A stretch of DNA of 22,736 nt, taken from the NCBI GenBank assembly GCA_015662615.1, contig DQTU01000133.1, forward strand, positions 1-22,736. The letters run 5' to 3'. This DNA is from Campylobacterales bacterium. GTDB taxonomy: Bacteria; Campylobacterota; Campylobacteria; Campylobacterales; QNZT01. Position 1 is the stretch's first letter. The number at the start of each line of letters is the position of its first letter. The position numbers and the translations under genes are program-made. This document shows, piece after piece, positions 15,299 to 22,717 of the stretch. The notes below the pieces were generated by a model. The model saw only the letters and a program-made list of their open reading frames with translations. It was not told the origin of the DNA and did no database searches.

Positions 15299-15307
15299 AT
15301 GTTAGCA
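15299..15307 (-). promoter_or_regulatory. Probable extended -10 promoter of gatC-pilT
   Basis: TGCTAACAT on the minus strand fits TGn-TAnnnT and lies 32 bases ahead of the gatC ATG; the AAAGG ribosome site lies between. It is one half of the divergent promoter region 15268-15370. Confidence 0.5.
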
Positions 15308-15329
15308 TAAGTGCATTTAATATTAGCTA

Positions 15330-15338
15330 TGTTATATT
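15330..15338 (+). promoter_or_regulatory. Probable extended -10 promoter of the yfgM-like operon
   Basis: TGTTATATT on the plus strand fits the extended -10 pattern and lies 33 bases before the TTG start at 15371. Its position inside the longer open frame that begins with GTG at 15311 argues that translation starts at the TTG, not the GTG. Confidence 0.5.
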
Positions 15339-15370
15339 TCTATCAATTAATCATTGTAAAAGGAAAAACA

Positions 15371-15961
15371 TTGAGTTTAAAAGAGAATATAGAAGCGGTA
15401 AAAAAAGAGTTAAGTGCGGAAGAGCAGTTTTTAGAGAGTATTGTTAAAGCAGAAGGATTTTGGAAAAAATATAAAAAGTTGTTGATAGCACTTGCTGTTT
15501 TAGTGGTAGTTGCAGCTTTAGGTATGGCTTTATATAACACGATGAAAGAGCAAAGTTTAAAGGCTTCAAATGAGGCTTATTTAACGCTTCAAAAGAATCC
15601 TACAGATAAAGAAGCATTAGAAACCTTAAAATCAAAAAACCCAAAACTTTATCAACTTTTTCTGTTTTCAAATGAGATGAAAAGTGCTGATGTTGCAAAA
15701 CTAGAAGCATTGAGTTCTCAAATTTCAGATCCGATTTTAAAAGATCTTTTATCCTATCAAAAAGCTTCACTATCTGGAAAAGGTTTGTCTTCATACGCTA
15801 TGAAGCAAGATGCACTTTTAAAAGAGTTTGCTTCACTTCAAGAAGCGTATAACCTTTTCAAAGAGGGTAAAAGTAAAGAGGCAAAAACGCTTTTAGCACA
15901 AATTCCAGAATCTTCACAGCTTCAGCAAATTGCACAGAGCTTTAAACACTACTTGAAATAG
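15371..15961 (+). CDS. YfgM-like membrane-anchored TPR-type protein
   Basis: The start is taken as TTG at 15371 because AAAAGGAAA (15357-15365) sits at ideal distance before it; the open frame back to 15311 has no ribosome site. The 196-residue protein has a charged cytoplasmic N-terminus, one membrane helix (about 37-56, LLIALAVLVVVAALGMAL) and a helical periplasmic region with TPR-like repeats (for example LKEFASLQEAYNLFKEGKSK, KEAKTLLAQIPESSQ). This layout matches YfgM, which in E. coli binds PpiD at the Sec translocon and is encoded next to bamB. The next gene here is a BamB-like lipoprotein, the same pairing. Sequence identity to YfgM is low, so the name rests on architecture and neighbourhood. 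Confidence 0.75.
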   Translation: MSLKENIEAVKKELSAEEQFLESIVKAEGFWKKYKKLLIALAVLVVVAALGMALYNTMKEQSLKASNEAYLTLQKNPTDKEALETLKSKNPKLYQLFLFSNEMKSADVAKLEALSSQISDPILKDLLSYQKASLSGKGLSSYAMKQDALLKEFASLQEAYNLFKEGKSKEAKTLLAQIPESSQLQQIAQSFKHYLK

Positions 15962-15973
15962 GAGCAAAAGTTT

Positions 15974-16966
15974 ATGAAAAATATTTTTCTAATTTTGGCA
16001 TTTTCTCTTCTTTTCATAGGATGTAGTTCAAGAAAATATTATGAGCCTAAAAAGATTGATGCAGAAATCGGATATAGTAAAACTATGAAATCTACGCTAT
16101 CAGATGTTTCTCGTGATGGGGCTACCTATGAAAATGGTCAAATCATTGCTAAAAATGGTGGATTACAATCGATCACAATTGCAAAGGGCTTTCGTTTTGT
16201 AAATGCGATGGAAGAGAAAATTGTGATCACTTCCGGTTCTGGAGAGGTAAAAATCCTTGGAAAATCAGCAGAAGTTATTTTTGAAAAAACATTTCCGCAA
16301 CAGTTGGTAAGTGCAGCACTCAAAGAAAACCTTTTAGCGATGGTTTTTGGGGATAATATGATCATGCTCTATGATATAAAAGAGGATCGCATGATCTATA
16401 AAGAGCCTTTAGCCCATGCAGTAGCGCTTGATGCAAGACTTGCTAATCCAATCTTTTTGAATGACTTGGTGGTATTTGCGACACTTGACGGAAGATTGCT
16501 CATTATGGATTCGACTAAAAAAATAGTGTTAAGAGATGTATCCATAAGTAATAAAGCACTTTTTAATAATGTCATGTTTCTAAATGTTCAAAATAATATA
16601 TTAATAGCTGCAACTTCTTCCAAAATCATTTCCATCGATCCAAAATCTATAAACAGTATCAGCATTGATGTTAAAGATATCATTTATAAAGATCACAAGA
16701 TTTATGTATTTACCAAAAGTGGGCGAGTTGTTTTGCTTAATGAGTCGTTGAAAAAGCAAAAAGAGATTAAGTTTCCTTATGCGCTTTTTTCTGCTGTTTT
16801 TGAAGGAGATAAACTTTATGCAGTTGAGAGAAAAGGGTATTTGTTAGAAATTGAAAATGATTTGAGCTCTTATCGAGTTAGAAAAATGCCTGATGAGATA
16901 AAAAGTTCTCTGTTTGCTCATGATAATAGAATTTATTTTGATGATAAGTATATAGATATAGAGTAA
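15974..16966 (+). CDS. BamB-like beta-propeller lipoprotein
   Basis: The signal peptide MKNIFLILAFSLLFIGC carries a lipobox (FIGC) with the lipidated Cys17. The rest of the 330-residue protein is a repeating beta-strand pattern of about 40 residues per blade, for example EEKIVITSGSGEVKILG, LLAMVFGDNMIMLYDIK, DLVVFATLDGRLLIMDS, NILIAATSSKIISIDP, HKIYVFTKSGRVVLLN and DKLYAVERKGYLLEIE. This is the PQQ/WD-like propeller of BamB, the accessory lipoprotein of outer-membrane protein assembly. It follows a YfgM-like gene as bamB follows yfgM in E. coli. The blades lack the AxDxxTG PQQ signature, so this is not a dehydrogenase. A role in the Bam complex is inferred. Its stop overlaps the next start (TAATG). 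Confidence 0.75.
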   Translation: MKNIFLILAFSLLFIGCSSRKYYEPKKIDAEIGYSKTMKSTLSDVSRDGATYENGQIIAKNGGLQSITIAKGFRFVNAMEEKIVITSGSGEVKILGKSAEVIFEKTFPQQLVSAALKENLLAMVFGDNMIMLYDIKEDRMIYKEPLAHAVALDARLANPIFLNDLVVFATLDGRLLIMDSTKKIVLRDVSISNKALFNNVMFLNVQNNILIAATSSKIISIDPKSINSISIDVKDIIYKDHKIYVFTKSGRVVLLNESLKKQKEIKFPYALFSAVFEGDKLYAVERKGYLLEIENDLSSYRVRKMPDEIKSSLFAHDNRIYFDDKYIDIE

Positions 16967-17823
16967 TGTCGAACGGCGTAGAGGCATTTTTAGAGTATAT
17001 TTCGATTGTAAAAGTTTTAAGTTCTCATACCATCGAAGCTTATAAAAATGACCTTTTGCAGTTTGAAGAGTTTACCCAAAAAGATGCACTTGCAACTTCT
17101 AGTGATGATTTAATTACATTTTTAGCCACAATTCCAAACAGCAGAACACTCAATCGAAAACTATCCTCCATAAATGCTTTTTATGATTTTTGTTTGAAGT
17201 CTAATTTTAAAAAAGACGGGGTACCCTTGGGGTGGAGACCAAATATCAAACTGGCAAAAGTGCCAAAAACTCTGCCTAAGTTTTTAGAGTATGAAGAGAT
17301 TAAAAGTCATCTCTCTTTGATTGACATGCGAACATTAATGGGACTTAGAGATTATGCTTTTATCCTATTTTTATACGCTACAGGTGCACGGGTAAGTGAA
17401 GCGATAAATGTTAGAAAAAGTGATATTGAAGAGGGGTGGCTAAAGATACTCAATGCAAAAGGGGACAAGGAGCGGATGGTTCCTATTGCTCCAAATGCAA
17501 TTGATGCTTTAGGGGTGTATTTGAAAGAGCGAAAAAATTTAGATGATTATCTGTGGCTGACTTATCAGGGGAAGCGAATGAGTAGAATTACCGCTTTTAA
17601 AATTACACAAAAGTATTTGGGTGTTTCTCCCCATGTCCTTCGTCATTCGTTTGCTACCGCTATGATTTTAGGTGGAGCGGATTTGAGCGTTGTTCAAGAG
17701 CTTTTGGGTCATGTGAGTATCTCAACTACACAGATTTATATGCATTTGCAGAAAAAAGATTTAAGAGGTACAGTGGTAAACTATCATCCATTATCGAAGG
17801 AGTGTCATGAAATTACTGGTTAA
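16966..17823 (+). CDS. Xer-type tyrosine recombinase
   Basis: The 285-residue protein has an N-terminal SAM-like core-binding domain (about 1-90, with FLEYISIVKVLSSHTIEAYKNDL) and a C-terminal catalytic domain. The full active-site set is visible: Arg142 (ATGARVSEA), Lys165 (NAKGDKER), His223 and Arg226 (SPHVLRHSFA), His249 (LLGHVSISTTQ) and the nucleophile Tyr258. The size and domain plan are those of XerC/XerD, shorter than the approximately 355-residue XerH of Helicobacter and Campylobacter. It may resolve chromosome dimers at a dif site, but none was identified in the window. It overlaps its upstream neighbour by one base and the downstream one by 17, and looks like part of the operon, not a mobile element. 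Confidence 0.88.
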   Translation: MSNGVEAFLEYISIVKVLSSHTIEAYKNDLLQFEEFTQKDALATSSDDLITFLATIPNSRTLNRKLSSINAFYDFCLKSNFKKDGVPLGWRPNIKLAKVPKTLPKFLEYEEIKSHLSLIDMRTLMGLRDYAFILFLYATGARVSEAINVRKSDIEEGWLKILNAKGDKERMVPIAPNAIDALGVYLKERKNLDDYLWLTYQGKRMSRITAFKITQKYLGVSPHVLRHSFATAMILGGADLSVVQELLGHVSISTTQIYMHLQKKDLRGTVVNYHPLSKECHEITG

Positions 17824-18139
17824 TCTACTTTTGAAGAAAAATTATCTTTATAGGTCACTCAAAGAGATCGATAAAAAAACTTTGGGAAGTAGAAAAAAGA
17901 TAGATATTTATGAGGGTGTGGATACAAATAGTTATTATGCGGCGATTTTTATCCTTGTTCAAAAGAGTAGATTTTTACGAAAAAATGCAGATGATTTGGA
18001 GATGCTTTTGGAAAAGTTAAAAGTGGTTCAAGATCATAACTATAAAAAGAAACTTTTGATTTATCAAATGCCTTTGTGTGGTAAGGCAAAAGAGCAGATG
18101 AAACAAGATGGTTGGGTGTTGATCAATGCTTCTGTATGA
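17807..18139 (+). CDS. Conserved hypothetical protein, 110 residues
   Basis: I do not recognise this gene. It is small, basic and soluble, with a Lys-rich N-terminal third, a hydrophobic stretch TNSYYAAIFILVQKSRFL (40-57), a helical DDLEMLLEKLKVVQDHNYKKK (62-82) and a terminal beta-like LLIYQMPLCGKAKEQM-KQDGWVLINA. The start is well supported: GAAGGAG lies four bases before the ATG, inside the end of the recombinase gene (17-base overlap). The end overlaps coaX by 14 bases. Both overlaps suggest a real, translationally coupled gene. The alternation of strand and helix could be a small alpha/beta fold; no catalytic motif is evident. Confidence 0.7.
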   Translation: MKLLVNLLLKKNYLYRSLKEIDKKTLGSRKKIDIYEGVDTNSYYAAIFILVQKSRFLRKNADDLEMLLEKLKVVQDHNYKKKLLIYQMPLCGKAKEQMKQDGWVLINASV

Positions 18140-18719
18140 CTGTGGAAATACAAATATCAAATGTTATGAAAATGGTAAAGTTACCCATGTGGATGATTTT
18201 GATGCCCAAAAGCCTTTTTACTATATTAATGTAAATCCTAAGATAAAAGATTTTAAAAATGGAATTGATTTAGCTCCATATTTTCAACTAAAATCTAATT
18301 ATAAAGGCATGGGGATAGATCGAGTGGCTGCATGTTACAGCATAAGAGATGGTGCTATTGTAGATGCGGGAAGTGCAATTACTGTTGATGTCATGAGTGA
18401 TGGCTTACATAAAGGTGGATTTATCATGCCTGGAATTGGTGCTTATCATGATAGTTTAGCTAATATATCAACTGCTTTAAAATTTGATATAGATTATGAA
18501 ATAGACTTAGAAATTTTACCTCAAAATACACATGAAGCGCTTAATTTTGCAACTTTTAAATCTGCTTTTTTGATGATAAAAGAGGTTTCACAAAAGAAAA
18601 AAATTTACTTTTGCGGCGGAGATGCCAACTTGTTTAGTCGTTATTTTGAAAATAGTGTATATCAAAAAGATTTGGTTTTTGAGGGGATGAAAAAAGTGAT
18701 AATGGAGATAGAATGTTAA
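18126..18719 (+). CDS. coaX: Type III pantothenate kinase
   Basis: CoaX phosphorylates pantothenate in the first step to coenzyme A; type III enzymes are insensitive to CoA feedback. The 197-residue protein has the ASKHA-fold motifs DCGNTNIK (5-12, phosphate 1), GIDRVAA (63-69), DAGSAITVD (80-88, phosphate 2, with the catalytic Asp80) and GGFIMPGI (97-104). It is slightly shorter than most CoaX proteins (around 210-260), a shortening usual in this phylum. The start overlaps the 110-residue gene by 14 bases and the stop overlaps hisG by 7. Confidence 0.92.
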   Translation: MLLYDCGNTNIKCYENGKVTHVDDFDAQKPFYYINVNPKIKDFKNGIDLAPYFQLKSNYKGMGIDRVAACYSIRDGAIVDAGSAITVDVMSDGLHKGGFIMPGIGAYHDSLANISTALKFDIDYEIDLEILPQNTHEALNFATFKSAFLMIKEVSQKKKIYFCGGDANLFSRYFENSVYQKDLVFEGMKKVIMEIEC

Positions 18720-19333
18720 CAATTGCACTGCCTAAGGGAAGAATTGCAGATCAAACTTTAGAGGTTTTTGAAAGAGCTTATGGTGAAAAAATAGAGTTTG
18801 ATGATCGAAAGCTCATTTTAGAAACTGAAAATTTTAAGTTTTTATTGGTCAAAAATCAAGATGTGGTTGAGTATGTATTGCATCAAGCAGCAGACATAGG
18901 AATTGCAGGACTTGATATTTTAGAAGAGCGTGATTTGGACTTGGTAAAACTTTTAGATCTTGGATTTGGAAAGTGTAAGATCTGTGTGGGGATGAAAAAT
19001 GAGGATACATTAGATAATAACGCTCCAGAAATCACCATAGCTACAAAACTTGTAAATATCACAAAAAAACATTTTGCAAAAAAGGCGATGGCGGTAAAAG
19101 TTATCAAACTTAATGGCTCTATCGAATTAGCTCCAATTGTTGGACTCTCCGATGCGATAGTAGATATTGTTGAAACAGGAACTACCATGAAACAAAATGG
19201 CTTAAAAGTGGTTGAAGATATCATGGAGTCCTCAGCACACTTGATAGCAAACAAAAATAGTTACATTTCGAAGAAAGAAGAGATTCTTAACTTGTATAAG
19301 ATAATTAATGATAATATAAAAGAATTAAATTAA
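18713..19333 (+). CDS. hisG: ATP phosphoribosyltransferase, short form
   Basis: HisG condenses ATP and PRPP in the first step of histidine synthesis. Motifs are the N-terminal LTIALPKGRI, DIGIAGLDIL (around 61-70) and the PRPP loop DIVETGTTMKQNGL. The 206-residue length lacks the C-terminal ACT-like regulatory domain of long HisG. Short HisG works as a hetero-octamer with HisZ, which must be encoded elsewhere. It overlaps coaX by 7 bases and is not in a his operon here. Confidence 0.96.
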   Translation: MLTIALPKGRIADQTLEVFERAYGEKIEFDDRKLILETENFKFLLVKNQDVVEYVLHQAADIGIAGLDILEERDLDLVKLLDLGFGKCKICVGMKNEDTLDNNAPEITIATKLVNITKKHFAKKAMAVKVIKLNGSIELAPIVGLSDAIVDIVETGTTMKQNGLKVVEDIMESSAHLIANKNSYISKKEEILNLYKIINDNIKELN

Positions 19334-19345
19334 TAAAGGTTCTCT

Positions 19346-20236
19346 ATGAAAGGTATCATCTTAGCTGGCGGCAGCGGCACAAGGCTATATCCAATTACTC
19401 AAGAAGTCATTAAACAGTTGCTTCCTGTTTATGATAAGCCGATGATCTATTATCCTCTTTCTATTTTGATGTTGGCAGGTATTAAAGAGATTTTAATCAT
19501 TTCTACGCCCGAAGCGCTTCCAAGTTTTAAAAATCTTTTGGGGGATGGAAGTAAGCTTGGTATAAAACTATCCTATATTGTCCAGCCAAGTCCAGAAGGA
19601 TTAGCGCAGGCTTTTATTCTTGGTGAAGAGTTTATAGGGGATGATGATGTCTGTCTGATATTGGGGGATAACCTTTATCATGGACATGGTATAACTGATC
19701 TTTTAAGAGATAGTGTTAAGACCGTAAAAGAGAAAAAAAAATCTGTTATCTTTGGTTATTATGTGACAGACCCTGAGCGTTACGGAGTTGCTGGTTTTGA
19801 TGAAAAGGGAAATGTGACAAGTATCGAAGAGAAACCGAAAAATCCAAAAAGTAATTATGCGGTAACAGGACTCTACTTTTATACCAATGAAGTAATAGAA
19901 ATCGCCAAAAATGTCAAACCAAGTGAGCGTGGAGAGTTAGAAATAACTTCTGTGAATGAAGTTTATTTAGAACAGGGTAATTTAAAAGTAGAATTAATGG
20001 GGAGAGGATATGCATGGCTGGATACGGGTACTCATGAGTCTCTTTTAGAAGCATCAAATTTTATACAAACTATGGAAAAGCGTCAAGGATTGAAAATATC
20101 TTGTATTGAAGAGATAGCTTATGAGATGGGTTATATTGGTAAAGAAGAATTGATCAAACTTGCCCAACCGTTAAAGAAAAATAGCTATGGTCAATACCTT
20201 ATTAAAAGAGCAGAAGAAGGAAGTGTAAAGAGATGA
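19346..20236 (+). CDS. rmlA: Glucose-1-phosphate thymidylyltransferase
   Basis: RmlA makes dTDP-glucose from dTTP and glucose-1-phosphate, the first step to dTDP-L-rhamnose. The 296-residue protein shows the nucleotidyl transferase start KGIILAGGSGTRLYPIT, KQLLPVYDKPMIYYPLS with the substrate Lys, LILGDNLYHGHG with the metal Asp, EEKPKNPKSNYAVTGLYFY and WLDTGTHESLLEA. All segments are intact. It begins 12 bases after hisG with AAAGG as ribosome site, and overlaps rmlC by 4 bases (ATGA). Also known as rfbA. Confidence 0.97.
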   Translation: MKGIILAGGSGTRLYPITQEVIKQLLPVYDKPMIYYPLSILMLAGIKEILIISTPEALPSFKNLLGDGSKLGIKLSYIVQPSPEGLAQAFILGEEFIGDDDVCLILGDNLYHGHGITDLLRDSVKTVKEKKKSVIFGYYVTDPERYGVAGFDEKGNVTSIEEKPKNPKSNYAVTGLYFYTNEVIEIAKNVKPSERGELEITSVNEVYLEQGNLKVELMGRGYAWLDTGTHESLLEASNFIQTMEKRQGLKISCIEEIAYEMGYIGKEELIKLAQPLKKNSYGQYLIKRAEEGSVKR

Positions 20237-20805
20237 ATTTTATAAGATGTGAAATTCCCGATGTTGTTATCATTGAGCCTGTGGTTCATGGAGATGACAG
20301 AGGGTACTTTGTAGAAACTTTTCGTCAAGACAGACTTGAAGATTTTTTAGGATTTAAACTGAATTTTTGTCAAGATAATGAGTCTAAATCATCTTACGGA
20401 GTTTTAAGAGGTTTGCATTATCAGATGCCTCCATTTTCTCAAACCAAACTTGTTCGAGTGATAGAGGGAACAGTTTTGGATATCGCCGTTGATATTCGAA
20501 AAGGTAGTCCCACTTTTGGACAACATGTGTCTGTTGAGCTTACAGGAGAAAATAAACGACAGGTTTTTGTGCCAAGAGGATTTGCACATGGGTTTATAGT
20601 GCTTAGTGAATATGCTACATTTGCTTATAAAGTGGATAATTATTATGCTCCAGAGTGTGATAGAGGTATTGCATTTGATGATCATTCTATTGGAATTGAA
20701 TGGGTAGCAGAGAGTGAAAAATTGAAACTTTCACAAAAGGATACGACTCAGCCACTTCTGAAAGATGCAGAGGTTTTTAATTTTGAGGATAACCTTTATG
20801 CCTAA
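20233..20805 (+). CDS. rmlC: dTDP-4-dehydrorhamnose 3,5-epimerase
   Basis: RmlC epimerises C3 and C5 of dTDP-4-keto-6-deoxyglucose. The cupin-type protein (190 residues) has HGDDRGYFVETF (19-30), the catalytic base His62 in LRGLHYQ, a Tyr in FAYKVDNYYAPECD (130-143) and Asp170 in LSQKD. All expected active-site residues are present. It sits between rmlA and rmlD with overlaps at both ends (4 and 8 bases). Also known as rfbC. Confidence 0.97.
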   Translation: MNFIRCEIPDVVIIEPVVHGDDRGYFVETFRQDRLEDFLGFKLNFCQDNESKSSYGVLRGLHYQMPPFSQTKLVRVIEGTVLDIAVDIRKGSPTFGQHVSVELTGENKRQVFVPRGFAHGFIVLSEYATFAYKVDNYYAPECDRGIAFDDHSIGIEWVAESEKLKLSQKDTTQPLLKDAEVFNFEDNLYA

Positions 20806-21664
20806 TATTTTAGTGACTGGAGCCAAGGGGCAATTGGGTAGTGAGATAAAAGAGTTAAGCTCTTGTAGTGATGCAACTTTCTTTTTTACGGACGCTGATG
20901 CGTTAGATATTACTGATAAAAAAGCTATAGAATCTTTTATCGAAACAAATCAAATTGATGTGATTATTAACTGTGCTGCTTATACGGCTGTGGATAAAGC
21001 TGAAGAGAATGAGGATTTAGCAGATAAAGTCAATCAGCAAGCCGTAAAGTATTTAGCTGAGGTTTCTAAAGAGAGAGATATTAAATTTATCCATGTCTCT
21101 ACAGATTATGTATTTGATGGAAAAAACTATAAACCATATATTGAAGATGATGTCACTAACCCTCCAAGCGTATATGGTAAAACAAAGCTTGACGGTGAAA
21201 AAGCTCTATTTAAAGTTGCAGCAAAAAACAGTATTATTATCCGTACTTCATGGGTATATAGCAGCTTTGGAGCAAACTTTGTAAAAACGATGTTAAAGTA
21301 TGGAAAAGAGCGAGATGAACTTAGAGTGATCTATGATCAAGTAGGTACGCCGACTTATGCAAGAGATTTAGCCAAAGCCATTCTTGATATCATTCCACAG
21401 CTAGATAATGAGAAGCCAGAGGTCTATCACTATTCCAATGAAGGCGTTTTAAGTTGGTATGACTTTGCAAAAGAGATTATGAAGATGGCTAAAATTAAGT
21501 GTAATATTGTGCCGATAGAGACTTATGAGTATCCATTGCCAGCTCCTCGTCCACACTATAGTCTACTTAACAAATCAAAAATTAAAAAAACATTTAACAT
21601 CACAATTCCCTTTTGGAAAGATAGTTTGAGTGAATGTCTAATAAAAATGGGAGAACGCTCATGA
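20798..21664 (+). CDS. rmlD: dTDP-4-dehydrorhamnose reductase
   Basis: RmlD reduces dTDP-4-keto-L-rhamnose to dTDP-L-rhamnose with NADPH. The start is placed at the ATG at 20798 because the Rossmann motif ILVTGAKGQLG must begin within the first residues and GAGGAT stands at the right distance. The open frame back to 20765 adds eleven unlikely residues. From here the protein is 288 residues, the family size. Motifs are GAKGQLG (8-14), STDYVFDG (101-108) and the catalytic Tyr126/Lys130 in SVYGKTK. The start overlaps rmlC by 8 bases and the stop overlaps rmlB by 4. Also known as rfbD. Confidence 0.96.
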   Translation: MPNILVTGAKGQLGSEIKELSSCSDATFFFTDADALDITDKKAIESFIETNQIDVIINCAAYTAVDKAEENEDLADKVNQQAVKYLAEVSKERDIKFIHVSTDYVFDGKNYKPYIEDDVTNPPSVYGKTKLDGEKALFKVAAKNSIIIRTSWVYSSFGANFVKTMLKYGKERDELRVIYDQVGTPTYARDLAKAILDIIPQLDNEKPEVYHYSNEGVLSWYDFAKEIMKMAKIKCNIVPIETYEYPLPAPRPHYSLLNKSKIKKTFNITIPFWKDSLSECLIKMGERS

Positions 21665-22671
21665 AGAGTATATTGGTTACAGGTTGTGCAGGTTTTATAG
21701 GAAGTAATTTTGTACCATACTTTTTAGAAAAATATTCAGAATACAAGGTTATCAATCTAGACCTTTTAACTTATGCAGGAGATCTTGAAAATCTTAAAGA
21801 GATAGAGAATCATCCAAACTATACTTTTATAGAGGGTGATATCAGAGATAGAGATTTAGTAGAAAAACTATTTAAAGAACATGATATCCATGGAGTCATT
21901 CACTTTGCGGCGGAATCCCATGTAGATAACTCTATCAAAAACCCAGGTGTTTTTATAGAGACCAATGTAAATGGAACTTATACTTTGGTAGATGTTGCAA
22001 AAAACTATTGGATGGAGAAACCTTTTACCTATAAAGAACAGTATAAAAATTGTAGATTTCACCATATCTCAACTGATGAAGTTTATGGAACACTAGGAGA
22101 AGCAGGATTGTTTACAGAAACAACACCTTACGCTCCAAACTCACCATATTCTGCCTCTAAAGCATCAAGTGACATGATTGTAAGAAGTTATCATCATACC
22201 TTTGGACTAAATACAGTAATAACAAACTGTTCAAACAATTATGGTCCAAAACAACATGATGAGAAGCTTATCCCTACTATCATAAGAAAAGCATTAGCAA
22301 ATGAATCTATACCGATTTATGGAGATGGTAAAAATATCAGAGATTGGCTCTATGTGTTAGACCATTGCACAGGAATTGATTTAGCTTATCATGATGGAAA
22401 ATCAGGTGAAACATACAATATCGGTGGACGAAATGAGAGAGATAATCTTTATATTGTTGCTAAGATATGTGAGATTCTTGATGAGAAAGTTCCAACAGGC
22501 AAGAGTTATAAAGAGCTTATCACTTTTGTAGCTGATCGTGCAGGGCATGATAGACGCTATGCCATTGATGCAACAAAAATCGAGAATGAACTGGGTTGGA
22601 AAGCGGATGAGAATTTTGAAACGGGAATTCTTAAGACCATTGAGTGGTATTTAGAAAAATATAGTATTTAA
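21661..22671 (+). CDS. rmlB: dTDP-glucose 4,6-dehydratase
   Basis: RmlB converts dTDP-glucose to dTDP-4-keto-6-deoxyglucose with bound NAD. The ATG at 21661 (overlap ATGA with rmlD, ribosome site GGGAG) puts ILVTGCAGFIGSNF at the N-terminus; a longer frame from 21634 adds nine residues with no support. The 336-residue protein has GCAGFIG (8-14), the catalytic Thr138-Asp139-Glu140 (STDEVYG) and Tyr163/Lys167 (YSASKAS). With rmlA, rmlC and rmlD it completes the dTDP-rhamnose route, in the gene order A-C-D-B. Also known as rfbB. Confidence 0.97.
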   Translation: MKSILVTGCAGFIGSNFVPYFLEKYSEYKVINLDLLTYAGDLENLKEIENHPNYTFIEGDIRDRDLVEKLFKEHDIHGVIHFAAESHVDNSIKNPGVFIETNVNGTYTLVDVAKNYWMEKPFTYKEQYKNCRFHHISTDEVYGTLGEAGLFTETTPYAPNSPYSASKASSDMIVRSYHHTFGLNTVITNCSNNYGPKQHDEKLIPTIIRKALANESIPIYGDGKNIRDWLYVLDHCTGIDLAYHDGKSGETYNIGGRNERDNLYIVAKICEILDEKVPTGKSYKELITFVADRAGHDRRYAIDATKIENELGWKADENFETGILKTIEWYLEKYSI

Positions 22672-22717
22672 TCGAATACTTGATATTATTAAACTATTAT
22701 AAATTAAAAGGACTTTT

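Noticed and set aside
15311..15370. Longer N-terminus of the YfgM-like gene from a GTG at 15311
   Set aside because: It has no ribosome site, covers the probable -10 element at 15330-15338, and the TTG at 15371 has an ideal AAAAGGAAA.
16966..17823. Recombinase as part of a mobile element
   Set aside because: It is embedded by overlapping frames in an ordinary operon, with no flanking repeats, attachment-like tRNA or phage genes.
20765..20797. Longer rmlD start
   Set aside because: It would add eleven residues ahead of the Rossmann strand and a long overlap with rmlC; the ATG at 20798 fits the family.
21634..21660. Longer rmlB start
   Set aside because: The ATG at 21661 gives the usual ATGA overlap and places the GxxGxxG loop at the N-terminus.
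22672..22717. Promoter after rmlB (TTGATA ... TATTAT)
   Set aside because: The spacing between the boxes is only about 9 bases and no TGn extension is present.
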